Positions 47,034 through 59,737 are shown, numbered from the stretch's first letter. The stretch: 64,000 bases of DNA from Acidimicrobiaceae bacterium (GCA_003133685.1 PKYQ01000018.1:79105-143104), one strand, 5' to 3'. Notes: generated by a model not told the origin, from the sequence alone. Translations and numbers: made by a program.

Positions 47034-49094
47034 TTAGTAGGCGTGCAGCGCGACGAGCACGAGATCGATGAGCTTGATGAAGATGAACGGGATAATGATG
47101 CCGCCCACCCCGTAGATCAAGACGTTGCGCCTGAGAATCGCCGCCGAATTGGTGGCACGGAACTTGACTCCTCGAAGCGCCAAGGGGATGAGTGCCACGA
47201 TCACCAGGGCGTTGAAGATCACGGCCGATAGCACGGCGCTCTCGGGACTGTGCAGTCGCATGATGTTGAGCGAGTGCAGCTGGGGATAGGCCACGACGAA
47301 GAGCGCGGGAATGATCGCGAAGTACTTGGCGATGTCGTTGGCAATCGAGAAGGTCGTCAGTGACCCTCTGGTGATAAGCAGCTGCTTGCCAATCTCGACG
47401 ATGTCGAGCAGTTTCGTGGGGTTTGAATCCAGGTCCACCATGTTGCCCGCCTCTTTGGCGGCCGTCGTGCCGGTGTTCATGGCGACGCCGACGTCGGCCT
47501 GGGCCAGCGCCGGAGCGTCGTTGGTGCCGTCACCGGTCATGGCCACCAACTTGCCGCCCTCTTGCTCCTTCTTGATGAGCGCCATCTTGGCTTCGGGCGT
47601 GGCTTCGGCGAGGAAGTCGTCCACACCCGCCTCCTGCGCGATCGCGGCCGCGGTCAACGGGTTGTCGCCGGTGATCATGACGGTGCGAATACCCAACTGG
47701 CGCATCTCGTCGAACTTTTCGCGGATGCCCTGCTTCACGACGTCCTTCAATTCGATGACGCCCAGGATGACCGTGCCGTCGGCCACGACCAGCGGGGTCG
47801 ATCCGGCGCGCGACACCCGCTCGACGATCTCATCAAGATCGCTCGGCGGCGTGCCGCCCTGTTCACTTACCCAGCTCTTCACCGATTCACCCGCGCCCTT
47901 GCGGATCTGTCGCTCGCCCATGTCAAGCCCCGACATGCGGGTCGTTGCGGTGAAGGGCACGAAGACGTGATCGGCCTCGAGCGAACGCCCTCGGATGTCG
48001 AAGAGCTCCTTCGCGAGCACCACGATGGAGCGACCCTCGGGAGTCTCGTCCGCCAGCGACGCGAGCTGGGCCACGTCCGCGACCTCTTGCTCGCTGTGTC
48101 CACCCACCGGGTAGAAGTTGGACGCCATGCGGTTGCCCAACGTGATCGTGCCGGTCTTGTCCAGCAGCAGCGTCTGCACGTCCCCGGCCGCTTCGACGGC
48201 CCGTCCGCTCATTGCAAGCACGTTGCGCTGGACGAGACGGTCCATGCCCGCGATGCCGATGGCTGACAACAACGCGCCGATCGTCGTAGGGATGAGGCAG
48301 ACCAGGAGGGCCACCAGCACGACGACCGACACGGAACCGTGGGCGAAGTTGGCGAAGGGTACCAGAGTGACCACAACCGGGATGAAGACGATGGTCAGCA
48401 CGACGAGCAATATCGTGAGGGCGATCTCGTTGGGGGTCTTCTGGCGGTTGGCGCCCTCGACGAGCGAGATCATCCGGTCGATGAAGGTGTGGCCGCGCTC
48501 GGCCGTGATGCGCACCACGATTCGGTCCGACAGCACCTTCGTGCCCCCGGTGACGGCCGATCGGTCGCCTCCGGACTCGCGGATCACGGGCGCCGATTCG
48601 CCGGTTATCGCTGATTCGTCCACCGACGCGATCCCTTCGATGATGTCGCCATCGGAGGGAATGACATCGTTCGCCTCGCAGACCACCAGGTCACCCTTGG
48701 AGAGGGACGCGGCGGGAACCAGTTCTTCCGTGCCGTCCGGTCGCAGGCGACGCGCCTCGGTCTCCGAACGCATTTTGCGCAAGGTCTCCGCCTGCGCCTT
48801 GCCCCGGCCCTCGGCCATGGCCTCGGCGAAATTAGCGAAGATCACCGTCAGGAAGAGCCAGATTGTGATGGACCAAGTGAAAGTGCTGGGGTGGGCAAAC
48901 GCCTCGAAGAGTGAGATGACCGAGCCGACCAGCACGACGAACATCACGGGATTCTTGACCTGCAACCTCGGATCGAGCTTGGTGAGCGAGTCCTTCAACG
49001 CCTGGCGCAGGATCGGCCCGTCAAAGAGTCCCCGGGCCTGGGCCACGCCGTGGGCGCCCGGCTCAGCGGTTGGCTGATTCATAACAGTGGTCAT
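47034..49094 (-). CDS. kdpB: K+-transporting P-type ATPase subunit KdpB
   Basis: The 686-aa catalytic subunit. The phosphorylation motif is [12 protein letters not shown], the actuator loop is AITGESAPV with the Ser known to be inhibitory when phosphorylated, and the hinge is [25 protein letters not shown]. Its start overlaps the kdpA stop by one base (TAATG), so translation is coupled. Length is normal. Confidence 0.97.
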   Translation of the reverse strand: MTTVMNQPTAEPGAHGVAQARGLFDGPILRQALKDSLTKLDPRLQVKNPVMFVVLVGSVISLFEAFAHPSTFTWSITIWLFLTVIFANFAEAMAEGRGKAQAETLRKMRSETEARRLRPDGTEELVPAASLSKGDLVVCEANDVIPSDGDIIEGIASVDESAITGESAPVIRESGGDRSAVTGGTKVLSDRIVVRITAERGHTFIDRMISLVEGANRQKTPNEIALTILLVVLTIVFIPVVVTLVPFANFAHGSVSVVVLVALLVCLIPTTIGALLSAIGIAGMDRLVQRNVLAMSGRAVEAAGDVQTLLLDKTGTITLGNRMASNFYPVGGHSEQEVADVAQLASLADETPEGRSIVVLAKELFDIRGRSLEADHVFVPFTATTRMSGLDMGERQIRKGAGESVKSWVSEQGGTPPSDLDEIVERVSRAGSTPLVVADGTVILGVIELKDVVKQGIREKFDEMRQLGIRTVMITGDNPLTAAAIAQEAGVDDFLAEATPEAKMALIKKEQEGGKLVAMTGDGTNDAPALAQADVGVAMNTGTTAAKEAGNMVDLDSNPTKLLDIVEIGKQLLITRGSLTTFSIANDIAKYFAIIPALFVVAYPQLHSLNIMRLHSPESAVLSAVIFNALVIVALIPLALRGVKFRATNSAAILRRNVLIYGVGGIIIPFIFIKLIDLVLVALHAY

Positions 49095-50782
49095 TAGAAG
49101 AACCTCAAGTGGCTAAGTTGCTCGACGATTGGGCCGAGGGAGACGGCGGGGAAGAACGTCAGTCCGCCGATGATCAGGATCACACCGATCGTGAGACCGA
49201 CGAACATCCCGTTATCGGTACGGAACGTACCGAGGCTCTCGGGCACAACATCCTTCGCCGCCAGGACCCCACCCAGCGCGAGCGCCGGAATCATGATGCC
49301 GAAGCGACCTATCAACATGTCAATTCCGCCGATAATGTTGTAGAAGGGCGTGTTACCGGTGAGGCCGGCCATGGCCGAGCCATTGTTGTTTCCCTGAGAG
49401 GTGAGGCCGTAGAGGATCTCGCTAAAACCATGGGGCCCGGCATTGAGAGGTCCCGCGCGCCCTTCGGCCAGAGAGACCGCCAGCGCCGTGAGCACGAGCA
49501 CTGTAATGGGCATAACGAGGGCCCCAAGGCCCGCGAGTTTGATCTCTCTCGCCTGGATCTTCTTACCCAGAAACTCAGGCGTGCGCCCGATCATCAATCC
49601 GCCGATGAACACGGCGATGATCGCGTAAATGAGAAGTGTATAGAGCCCCGAGCCCGTGCCACCCGGCGTCACTTCGCCGAGCATCATGCCCGTCAAGGGG
49701 CCGAAGCCGCCCATCGGGTTGTACGAATCGGTTGCACTGTCGACGGCACCATCGGAGGTCTGAGTCATAGACACGTTGAACAGGGCGCTGGTGGTGTCGC
49801 CGAAGCGAACCTCTTTGCCCTCCATGTTGCCCACGGGCGAGTACACGTGCGCCGCGGCGACGGCCGAGTTGTTCTGGTGCTCAGCGTTGGCGCTGAAGCC
49901 CACCCACACCCCGAAAATGATCACCATGACCGCCAGCAGAGCAACACCATGGCGGATACTCCCCACCATCTTGCCGAAGGTGTAGGTGAGGGCGAACGGG
50001 ATGGACAGGGTGAGCCAGATGTAGAGCAGGTTGGTCAACCCTGTTGGGTTCTCCAAGGGGTGGGCCAAATCGACGTTGAAGAACCCGCCGCCGTTGGTTC
50101 CCAGCTGCATTATGGAGCCCATAAATCCGGCCGGGCCACGGGCGATGGTCTGAGTGACGCCGTTCAAAGCGTCGTGGAAAGTCGTGGTTCCAGCTAGGGT
50201 GTCCACCGCGCCCTGGCCGACGAGCACGATGCCGGCGACGAAGGAGATCGGTAACAAGACGTAGAACAGGCAGCGCGTTATGTCGACCCAGAAGTTGCCG
50301 ATGGTGGGCGACTTACGACGCGAGAAGCCTCGAACCAGCACCATGGCGGCCGAGATACCCACAGCCGCACTGACGAACTGCTGGACGGTGAGGGCCCCCA
50401 TCTGGGAGAAGTACGACATCGACGTCTCGCCGCCGTAGTTCTGCCAGTTGGTATTGGTCACGAAAGACGTCGCCGTGTTGAAACTCAACGCCGGTCCGAC
50501 AGCGCCCAAGTGCTGTGGATTCAAGGGCAACGAGCCCTGAATCCGAAGAATCACGTAGGTGAAGGCGATCGACACGGCCGAGAAAATGATCATCGCACCG
50601 GCGTAGCGCTTCCACGTCTGTTCTTGTTCGGGGCTCGTGCCGAGCATTCGGTAGATCGGGCGCTCGATGAAGCCGAGGAAATGCACGCGGCCTTCGAAGA
50701 CGGCCGCCATGTACGAGCCGAGGTAGCGCCAGGCCAGGCCCAGCGTCACCACGAGGGCGAGGATGGTGAGGAAGAAACCCAT
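49094..50782 (-). CDS. kdpA: K+-transporting ATPase channel-like subunit KdpA
   Basis: A 562-aa ten-TM subunit of the superfamily of K+ transporters that binds and conducts K+. Selectivity-filter regions are present, for example [32 protein letters not shown] and [15 protein letters not shown]. It starts directly after the kdpF stop (TAA then ATG). Confidence 0.97.
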   Translation of the reverse strand: MGFFLTILALVVTLGLAWRYLGSYMAAVFEGRVHFLGFIERPIYRMLGTSPEQEQTWKRYAGAMIIFSAVSIAFTYVILRIQGSLPLNPQHLGAVGPALSFNTATSFVTNTNWQNYGGETSMSYFSQMGALTVQQFVSAAVGISAAMVLVRGFSRRKSPTIGNFWVDITRCLFYVLLPISFVAGIVLVGQGAVDTLAGTTTFHDALNGVTQTIARGPAGFMGSIMQLGTNGGGFFNVDLAHPLENPTGLTNLLYIWLTLSIPFALTYTFGKMVGSIRHGVALLAVMVIIFGVWVGFSANAEHQNNSAVAAAHVYSPVGNMEGKEVRFGDTTSALFNVSMTQTSDGAVDSATDSYNPMGGFGPLTGMMLGEVTPGGTGSGLYTLLIYAIIAVFIGGLMIGRTPEFLGKKIQAREIKLAGLGALVMPITVLVLTALAVSLAEGRAGPLNAGPHGFSEILYGLTSQGNNNGSAMAGLTGNTPFYNIIGGIDMLIGRFGIMIPALALGGVLAAKDVVPESLGTFRTDNGMFVGLTIGVILIIGGLTFFPAVSLGPIVEQLSHLRFF

Positions 50783-50872
50783 TTAGAACTTCTCCGGCTT
50801 GAACATGGCGTAGCCGACGTAAACGAACATCACGACGGCGACGCAAAAGAGAATGATCTGGGAAAAACTCAT
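50783..50872 (-). CDS. kdpF: K+-transporting ATPase stabilising subunit KdpF
   Basis: A 29-aa single-TM protein missed by the ORF track. It reads as a hydrophobic helix (IILFCVAVVMFVYVGYAMF) ending in the KdpF-typical KPEKF. The stop abuts the kdpA start and its own ATG overlaps the stop of an upstream micro-ORF (ATGA). KdpF stabilises the KdpABC complex in the membrane. Confidence 0.9.
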   Translation of the reverse strand: MSFSQIILFCVAVVMFVYVGYAMFKPEKF

Positions 50873-50952
50873 ACGCGGTCCAACGCCCAAATGAGTCCGA
50901 GCATCGCCGCGGTGAACCCAATAACGCCTAATGCTGTGAATAGATCTGCCAT
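50869..50952 (-). CDS. Unannotated 27-residue membrane microprotein upstream of kdpF
   Basis: An ORF of 27 codons beginning MADLFTALGVIGFTAAM and ending WALDRV. It is a single predicted TM helix with an acidic N-terminus and a charged C-terminus. GGAG precedes the ATG, and the stop overlaps the kdpF start as ATGA, so it is the first gene of the operon and translationally coupled to kdpF. It is not KdpF itself, which follows. I recall similar short ORFs in other actinobacterial kdp operons but cannot confirm this. A second small pump subunit or regulator is plausible. Confidence 0.7.
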   Translation of the reverse strand: MADLFTALGVIGFTAAMLGLIWALDRV

Positions 50953-51068
50953 GACTCCAGTGTCATCGGCGCGTCCTTAATCCAATCTTAAAAACGAACT
51001 TGGCGTCTTAATAATCTCTTTATTTTGCCTCGCAAAAGGCGAATCGGGCGCTGGACAATACTGAGACG
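50953..51068. promoter_or_regulatory. Divergent kdp control region with TTAAG direct repeats
   Basis: The 116-base gap between the kdp operon and the histidine kinase gene is AT-rich. The minus strand has three similar elements, ATTAAGAC, TTTAAGAT and ATTAAGGA, whose TTAA cores start at 51008, 50988 and 50977 (spacings 20 and 11, about whole helical turns). OmpR-class regulators such as KdpE bind direct repeats of this kind, so these are candidate KdpE sites. For the kinase gene, AATACT lies six bases before the ATG. Confidence 0.45.
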
Positions 51069-52538
51069 ATGCGCAAACATCTCGTCGGATCGGTCGTCGG
51101 AGTGGCGAGTGTCCTCATACTCGGATTCGCGATGCTGCCCCTTCGTTCGCACATCAGCGTGTCGACCGCGGCGCTGATCCTCGTCGTACCGGTCGTGGTC
51201 GGATCCGCTATCGGGGGAATACGAGCCGGAATTGCCAGCGTGATCGCCGGGTTCCTCGTCTACGACTACGGCTACATACCGCCCTACAAGACACTCGATG
51301 TCGGCACGCCACAGAACTGGACCGCCCTCGCCGTCTACGTCATCGTCATGTTGGCGATCGCGAGCGTCGTGGCGAGCCTGGATTCATCGAGAATCGAGGC
51401 GAAGCGCGGCGCCGAGGCGGCGCACCGCCTCTCAGAACTCTCCGAACACTTGGTCGGCGATCGCCCCGTCGACGACCTGCTCGAGACCATCGTGTCGGCG
51501 GTCCACGTCGTCTTCGAGATCCCCGGTGTCTCGCTTCTGGTCCTCGACGAGGGGCTCTTGAAGGTTGTGGCTTCCGCGGGCGATCCGCTCTCCGAAGAGG
51601 AACTCGCACAACTCGGACCACACTCGGGACAGCCAATCAGCGTTGGCACGGACACCGAATCGTCCGGAGAACTACGCACAATCGCGCTTTCGGCGTCCGG
51701 TCACGCGGTCGGTATCCTGGCGCTTCGCGGTCTACCAACCTCAAAGAACGATCGCGCCGTCCTCACCACGTTTGCCAACGACGCGGCGTTGGCGTTAGAG
51801 CGCGCGCAACTACGCGAGCAAGCTCTGCGCTCGAAACTCCTTGAAGAGGTTGACCGCTTTCGCCAGAGTTTGATGGGCGCAGTGTCCCACGACCTTCGAA
51901 CTCCTCTCGCGACCATCAAAGTCGCCTCTTCGACACTGGCGAACCGGTCCGCCTCGCTCTCGAGGGAGGAACTGGCCGAGCTCTACAGGCTCATCGAGGT
52001 CGAGTCGGATCGTCTCACGCGATTGGTTTCAAATCTCCTAGACATCACGCGCATCGAAGCCGGAGTCTTCACCGTCCACCCGACACCGACATCCATCCGA
52101 GAGTTGGTGCGCGAAGCGGTGAATGCAATGGAACCGACCTTGAGCACTCACCGCGTCGATTCGATCGTTCCGATGAACTTGCCAGCGGTGAACGTCGACC
52201 CGCTCTTGATCGGCCAAGTGTTGATCAATCTCCTCGACAACGCGATTCGACACTCGCCCGTTGACGGCGTCATCACCGTCGAAGCGCGACGAGATCGCAA
52301 CCAGACGATTCTCTCGGTCACCGATCAAGGACCTGGCATCGCGCCCAACAAGCGACAGAAGGTCTTCGAACGATTCGCACAACTCGACACCGGGGGCCGA
52401 GCGGGACTCGGCCTCACGATCGCCAAGACCTTCGTCGAAGCCCACGGAGAGGAGATTTGGTACGAGGATGCCCCGAACCACGGCGCACGATTCGTCTTCA
52501 CCCTCCCGGTGGCTGACGAGACCACGACGCTACGGTAA
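51069..52538 (+). CDS. Short KdpD-like histidine kinase (DUF4118-GAF-HisKA-HATPase)
   Basis: A 489-aa sensor kinase. Four TM helices make a DUF4118 block (VPVVVGSAIGGIRAGIASVIAG, with FLVYDYGYIPPYKT), followed by a GAF domain (about residues 125-245), DHp and HATPase domains. The H-box AVSHDLRTPLATIK is intact (His274), as are NLLDNAIRHSP, DQGPGIAP and GRAGLGLTIAK. It lacks the N-terminal KdpD and USP domains. It is divergent from the kdp operon and followed after five bases by kdpE, so it is the likely active kinase for KdpE. Confidence 0.9.
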   Translation: MRKHLVGSVVGVASVLILGFAMLPLRSHISVSTAALILVVPVVVGSAIGGIRAGIASVIAGFLVYDYGYIPPYKTLDVGTPQNWTALAVYVIVMLAIASVVASLDSSRIEAKRGAEAAHRLSELSEHLVGDRPVDDLLETIVSAVHVVFEIPGVSLLVLDEGLLKVVASAGDPLSEEELAQLGPHSGQPISVGTDTESSGELRTIALSASGHAVGILALRGLPTSKNDRAVLTTFANDAALALERAQLREQALRSKLLEEVDRFRQSLMGAVSHDLRTPLATIKVASSTLANRSASLSREELAELYRLIEVESDRLTRLVSNLLDITRIEAGVFTVHPTPTSIRELVREAVNAMEPTLSTHRVDSIVPMNLPAVNVDPLLIGQVLINLLDNAIRHSPVDGVITVEARRDRNQTILSVTDQGPGIAPNKRQKVFERFAQLDTGGRAGLGLTIAKTFVEAHGEEIWYEDAPNHGARFVFTLPVADETTTLR

Positions 52539-52543
52539 ACGTT

Positions 52544-53227
52544 ATGGCAAAGGTTCTGGTGATCGACGACGACCCATCACTCAATCGAGCGTTACGCCTG
52601 GGCCTTCAGGCCGGCGGCCACGACGTCACGACCGCCTCAACCGGCGAACACGGCATCTCCCAAACCGCGCTCACCGCGCCGGACGTGGTCGTATTGGACT
52701 TGGGACTGCCCGACATGGACGGTATCGAGGTGTGTCGCACTATTCGTGGGTGGAGCGACGTACCCATCATCATCCTCTCGGCGATCGGCGCCGAGAATCG
52801 CAAAATCACTGCGCTCGACGCCGGGGCGAACGACTACGTGACCAAGCCCTTCAGCATGCCCGAACTCGAGGCGCGGATACGGGTCGTCACTCGTGGTCGT
52901 GGCCTCGACCATGACGATCCCGCCGAGACCACCTTGACCTGTGGCACGCTCGAACTTGATCTAGTCCATCACGACGTGACGCGCGACGGTGTCAATGTCG
53001 CCCTGACCACCAAGGAGTTCGAGGTCCTGGCATTCCTCGCTCGCCACTCGGGAAAGACGTGCACGCATCAGATGATTCTCAGTGCCGTCTGGGGTAGCGG
53101 CTACGGTGCCGAAGCGCAGTACGTGCACGCCTACGTCCACCGGTTGCGCCAGAAGTTGAACGACGAGTCGGCCGAACTCATCAACACGATCACGGGCGTC
53201 GGCTATTCCCTCAACTGCGCCGACTGA
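52544..53227 (+). CDS. kdpE: OmpR-family response regulator KdpE
   Basis: A 227-aa regulator. The receiver domain has the acidic pocket VIDDDPS, phospho-acceptor Asp52 in VVLDLGLPDMDG and Lys in YVTKPFS. The winged-helix domain contains LTTKEFEVLAFLARHSGKTCTHQMIL and VHAYVHRLRQKLN. It lies five bases after the kinase gene. By synteny with kdpFABC it should activate that operon under low K+. Confidence 0.95.
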   Translation: MAKVLVIDDDPSLNRALRLGLQAGGHDVTTASTGEHGISQTALTAPDVVVLDLGLPDMDGIEVCRTIRGWSDVPIIILSAIGAENRKITALDAGANDYVTKPFSMPELEARIRVVTRGRGLDHDDPAETTLTCGTLELDLVHHDVTRDGVNVALTTKEFEVLAFLARHSGKTCTHQMILSAVWGSGYGAEAQYVHAYVHRLRQKLNDESAELINTITGVGYSLNCAD

Positions 53228-53242
53228 GTCGCCACATCGGCT

Positions 53243-54817
53243 CTAACGGAGCGTGATCAGGTGAATATCTTGGATGCCCTCGGTGTCGCGAAGGGCATCG
53301 ATGACGTCGGACGGCGTCGGAATCTGGGTCGAGAGCACCATCAACGCGGTCTTCGTGCGCTGGTCGGGACCGACGGCCATTGAACTGATCGAGACGCCGG
53401 CCTCGCCGAGCGCTACGCCGATTATGCCGATCATGCCCGGGCGGTCATCGTTGTGCACCACGAGCATCGAGGCCGCCGGAGGTATCTCGACGCTGTGGCC
53501 GTCGACGCCGACGATCCGCGTCTCGAGTCGCGTGCCTATCGTGACCAGCGTGCCCGAGACCGCGTGATCCCCCGAACGAACCGAGATCTGATTCACGTAT
53601 TCTGGTGATTCGACGGTCGAAATCTCGCTGTACGTGAGGTTGTGGTCCTCAGCCAGTTGCGGCGCGTTCACGAAGGAGACCCCTTCATGGCCCGTCGCCG
53701 TCAGGAGTCCCTTGAGAGCACAGAGGGTGAGAATTTTCGTCCCCGAGCCCGCGAGTTCACCTAAGTAAGTGACTTCCAGGTCGGCCGGTTTCCCGTCCAG
53801 GAGTCCGCCGATGAAACGACCGAGTACCTCAGCTAGACCCATGAAGGGGCGAACGGCGTTGGATACTTCGCCGGCGGCGACGTTGACGGCGTAGGGAACG
53901 AAATCTCCGGCGAGCGCCAACTGCACCTGCTCGGCGATCGTGATCCCGGCCTTGTCTTGCGCTTCGAAGGTTGAAGCGCCGAGGTGAGGGACCACGACGA
54001 CCGAGGGCAGTTCGAAGAGCGGCGACTCCGTCGTCGGTTCCTTTTCGAACACGTCGAGCGCCGCACCCTGCACGTGTCCGTCGCGAATGGCGTCGGCCAA
54101 ATCGGCTTCGTTGACGATGCCACCGCGAGCGACGTTGATGATGCGCACGCCCGGCTTGGTCTTGACCAGCGCGGCGGCGTCCAACAGGTTCGTCGTCTCC
54201 TTCGTCTTGGGAAGGTGAATCGTAATGAAGTCGCTCTGGGCGAGCAGCGTGTCGAAGTCGACTAACTCGACGCCCATGTGTCGCGCCCGATCCTCGGTGA
54301 TGAACGGGTCGAAAGCAATCAGTCTCATGCCGAAGGCCGACGCACGCTGGGCGACGAGCGCGCCAATCTTGCCCAGTCCCACGACACCGAGTGTCTTGCC
54401 GTAAAGTTCAACGCCCTCCCACTTACTGCGCTCCCATTTGCCGGCCTTCAACGCCGAGTGGGCTTGGGGAATGTTTCGCGCCTGCGCCAGCAACAGCGCC
54501 ATGGTCTGTTCCGCCGCGGAGAGAATATTCGAGACCGGCGCGTTGACGACCATTACTCCCAACTCGGTGGCCTTGGCGACGTCGACGTTGTCCAGTCCAA
54601 TTCCGGCGCGTCCGACGACGATGAGGTCCTTCGCCGCTTCGAGCGTCGCAGCGTCAACCTTGGTCGCCGAGCGAATGATGAGTGCGTGAGCACCCGCCAG
54701 AGCCTCAATCAATTCAGCCGGTGAAAGTCCCAATCGGATCTCCACGTCGTGCCCGGCGTCGCGCAACTCTTGAAGACCGGAGTCGGCAATCTCTTCGGTT
54801 ACCAATACACGAGCCAC
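53243..54817 (-). CDS. serA: D-3-phosphoglycerate dehydrogenase
   Basis: A 524-aa enzyme of the long actinobacterial type, first step of serine synthesis. The substrate domain is followed by the NAD loop GVVGLGKIGALVAQRA, the catalytic Arg in INVARGGIVNEADLA and His in VPHLGASTFEAQDKAG, an intervening domain (about residues 315-450) and a C-terminal ACT domain (MLVVHNDDRPGMIGIIG). Serine binding to ACT is known to inhibit such enzymes. AAGGTGA precedes the GTG start. It lies near serC. Confidence 0.95.
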   Translation of the reverse strand: MARVLVTEEIADSGLQELRDAGHDVEIRLGLSPAELIEALAGAHALIIRSATKVDAATLEAAKDLIVVGRAGIGLDNVDVAKATELGVMVVNAPVSNILSAAEQTMALLLAQARNIPQAHSALKAGKWERSKWEGVELYGKTLGVVGLGKIGALVAQRASAFGMRLIAFDPFITEDRARHMGVELVDFDTLLAQSDFITIHLPKTKETTNLLDAAALVKTKPGVRIINVARGGIVNEADLADAIRDGHVQGAALDVFEKEPTTESPLFELPSVVVVPHLGASTFEAQDKAGITIAEQVQLALAGDFVPYAVNVAAGEVSNAVRPFMGLAEVLGRFIGGLLDGKPADLEVTYLGELAGSGTKILTLCALKGLLTATGHEGVSFVNAPQLAEDHNLTYSEISTVESPEYVNQISVRSGDHAVSGTLVTIGTRLETRIVGVDGHSVEIPPAASMLVVHNDDRPGMIGIIGVALGEAGVSISSMAVGPDQRTKTALMVLSTQIPTPSDVIDALRDTEGIQDIHLITLR

Positions 54818-54867
54818 AAGGTCACCTTTCGTTGAGTCCTCTCAGACTAAGGGAAATCGAGTGAATA

Positions 54868-57224
<2,357 letters not shown>

Positions 57225-57571
57225 CGTCAGAGCGGTCCCCACGACGACACTCAATTGAGTGGACCGGTTTTGTGCCCTTGGCGGGGCGCTGCAGAGCACC
57301 TTGACCGATTCGACGTGTTTCGTCGTGCCATGGTTAGTGATTCCGGTTTCGCGCGGCGGTGCGCTTCTAGCTGTGGCGAGAACTTCGGAATGATCTCGGA
57401 AAACTAACGGGCCGGAATCTGCAGTTATTGAAATGTGGTGTCGGCGCCCCCGTAACGAGTGAATGTGACGTCATTAAGGAATTATGACGAGCCTCCGACG
57501 ATTTTTAAGGATCTATTTATCTCCGTGCCAACAGAATTGAAAGGTAATGAGACTTCCCGTAGGAGGGGACA
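57225..57571. other. 347-base intergenic region, no gene recognised
   Basis: Contains a 14-base palindrome CACTCAATTGAGTG (57248-57261) just after serC, without a T-run. It becomes AT-rich near 57480-57540, where the promoter of the next gene probably lies. No convincing ORF or RNA gene seen. Confidence 0.5.
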
Positions 57572-58177
57572 ATGAGTACTGAACGTACATCGGACACGAC
57601 GAAACATGATCGTTGGCACGTTTCGTCGAAGAACGCTCGTCACGGACGCCGAGTAGCGAAGAGAGATTTCCCGTTGCCGAACGAGAACCGGGGCGCGATC
57701 CCAACCCGCGCGCAGGTCGAGACAACGGTATTGGAAGGACCTCGCGCTGATCTTGTTCCCCTGCGCTTCATTTTTGGAGCCAGAATCCTCGGAATCTCTC
57801 TCGACGACAAACTCGCGGAAGGGAATTCTCCGGAGACCAGCCGATTACTAGCGACGCGGGCTCGATTGATCGTCACGATGGCTGAACGTCAGGCTTTGGC
57901 ACGGAACTGGCTGGACGTCATTGCGTGCGCACGTGCCCCGTATGCGCCTCTGAGCCCGAGCGTTCCGATCGTTCGCAACCGAGTGATCGAGGCACAGGAT
58001 CAAATTGAATCTTTGGCCGACGCCCTGATGGCTCCGCTGCCAACCGTACGCGGCGTGGCGATGGCCAGTTCACTACTAAGCGATGGCGCGGGCCCGATCT
58101 ACAACCGTGCGTGTCCAGTTGATCTCGGTTCAGCGATCGGTGAAGTAATAGCCCGGTTGGATCCGTTGAACGCATAA
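57572..58177 (+). CDS. Hypothetical soluble protein, unknown function
   Basis: A 201-aa protein I do not recognise. AGGAGGGG five bases before the ATG gives strong translational support. A basic, polar N-terminal 40 residues precede a mainly helical domain (LDDKLAEGNSPETSRLLATRARLIVT, then RQALARNWLDVIACA). There is no TM helix or signal peptide. It stands alone between two non-coding stretches. Confidence 0.65.
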   Translation: MSTERTSDTTKHDRWHVSSKNARHGRRVAKRDFPLPNENRGAIPTRAQVETTVLEGPRADLVPLRFIFGARILGISLDDKLAEGNSPETSRLLATRARLIVTMAERQALARNWLDVIACARAPYAPLSPSVPIVRNRVIEAQDQIESLADALMAPLPTVRGVAMASSLLSDGAGPIYNRACPVDLGSAIGEVIARLDPLNA

Positions 58178-58345
58178 AGAGTGTTGTCAGGTTTTCGACA
58201 CTTGCTGACGGGGCCGCACGACGCTCGATTTCAGTAGAGACAGTCGAATTTGTGAGTTCGACGGCTCCAACCAATCCATGTGGGTGGGTTCAGTTGGAGA
58301 TCATTGGACAGCGAAGGAGTAAGTGTCGTTCCTGCCCCTGCGACG

Positions 58346-59737
58346 TCATGTCCCGCTCGGACGATTTCGCGCCTCTATGCTTTCGACCAATCGATTGAAG
58401 TGCCACAAGATGTCATTCAGGTCATTCTGGTCGTTTACCGAATCTTGTGAACTCTTCATGATCATCTCACCTTGTCGTAGCAGCACTTCACGCTGAGACG
58501 CAGTTGTCGTGGCGTCGACCACTGCATTGAGTGAGTCGAGGATACGGATGATGACCGCCGGCATACCCCGAGCCGCTTGCCGTATCTTGTCGAACGCTCG
58601 GTTCACCATTTTTGGATAGGACCAGTCGGCGCCGATGAGGCGAATGCGACCTTCGTCATCTCGGTAAACCCGTTCGGTGAAGTCTCGTCCCGAGATTCGA
58701 CTCAGGCCCGAAGAGATCCAATCGAGGCACGTCAAGGCCGTGAAAGTGTCGTTCACCGCCGGCGAGAGCGCTCGAATTGCGATTTCCACCAGTTGGTCGA
58801 TGGCGAAAACGGGATCCTGCATGAGCGTGCGGTGGGGTCCGGTCACGTGCGCCTTGGCCAGCGCCTTTTCAACTTGCTGGGCTGCGCCTTGGGGAAAGAC
58901 CATGGCCACCGGTCGCCCCGCGACGATGAAATGGCCGGGTCGGTAGTCGAGGCGAATGACGGCGTCGACCAATTTGGCAATCTTGGCGAGTTGCGCGTAC
59001 CCAACGAATTGGAGATATCCACTCTTGGACGCGAGAACGGCGCCACCGCGATGCTCAATGGTCGCCAACAGCTCCGCCGGTTGTTCGTTCAGGACAAGTC
59101 TTGGATTGGCGCTCGAGCCAACTGAGATCTCTCGATTCATAGCCGGAAACTCGGTGTCGATTGCCGAATCGAGATCTCGAGCAATTCCCGCGATGACCTC
59201 AGGAAGTTGGATGGACGCGGCGATGTGATTGATGAAATATATGAGGACCGCCAAATCCACGAGAAGCAGGGCTTCTGCAACGGTGATGCTCAAGTGGGGC
59301 ACAAAATTACCGTGGGGGTATACGGTAATCGAACCGAGCGCCAGCACCGAGAAGACAAAAGTGGCAACGAAGACTCCCAGCGTGACTTGATTGCCAACGT
59401 CACGAACGAAATTTCGCATCATGCGAGGACCGAACTGCTGCGAGGCCAGGGTAAGTGCGAGGATCGTTATGGAAAAGACGACGCCGACCACCGTGATGAT
59501 CGCCGCGGCGGCGGCAATGAGCACTTCCCTGCCCGATTGTGAATTTCCGCTGCGAAGCCATGTCGGAAGTTGAATATGATCGAAGTGCGCTGCGACGTCA
59601 ATATTGAACGTAATTAAGAAGATCAATATCCCGAAGACGATGAGAATCGACGGTACGAACCACAAGGTGGTACGTAGTGCCTCCCATCGCCAATTTGGAA
59701 GCCTCTTGCTTCGGACCTTCATCGAGGTTCGATCCAT
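58346..59737 (-). CDS. DUF2254 membrane protein
   Basis: A 463-aa protein with four N-terminal TM helices (about residues 20-175) and a cytosolic C-terminal region. VVFSITILALTLASQQFGPRMMRNFVRD and SPAVNDTFTALTCLDWI are hallmarks of the DUF2254 family, whose function is unknown. AAGG precedes the ATG; a second ATG five codons on is possible. Confidence 0.85.
   Translation of the reverse strand: MDRTSMKVRSKRLPNWRWEALRTTLWFVPSILIVFGILIFLITFNIDVAAHFDHIQLPTWLRSGNSQSGREVLIAAAAAIITVVGVVFSITILALTLASQQFGPRMMRNFVRDVGNQVTLGVFVATFVFSVLALGSITVYPHGNFVPHLSITVAEALLLVDLAVLIYFINHIAASIQLPEVIAGIARDLDSAIDTEFPAMNREISVGSSANPRLVLNEQPAELLATIEHRGGAVLASKSGYLQFVGYAQLAKIAKLVDAVIRLDYRPGHFIVAGRPVAMVFPQGAAQQVEKALAKAHVTGPHRTLMQDPVFAIDQLVEIAIRALSPAVNDTFTALTCLDWISSGLSRISGRDFTERVYRDDEGRIRLIGADWSYPKMVNRAFDKIRQAARGMPAVIIRILDSLNAVVDATTTASQREVLLRQGEMIMKSSQDSVNDQNDLNDILWHFNRLVESIEARNRPSGT

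Noticed and set aside
49109-50197. 362-aa plus-strand ORF
   Set aside because: Antisense to kdpA, rich in Arg, His and Gly with no family resemblance.
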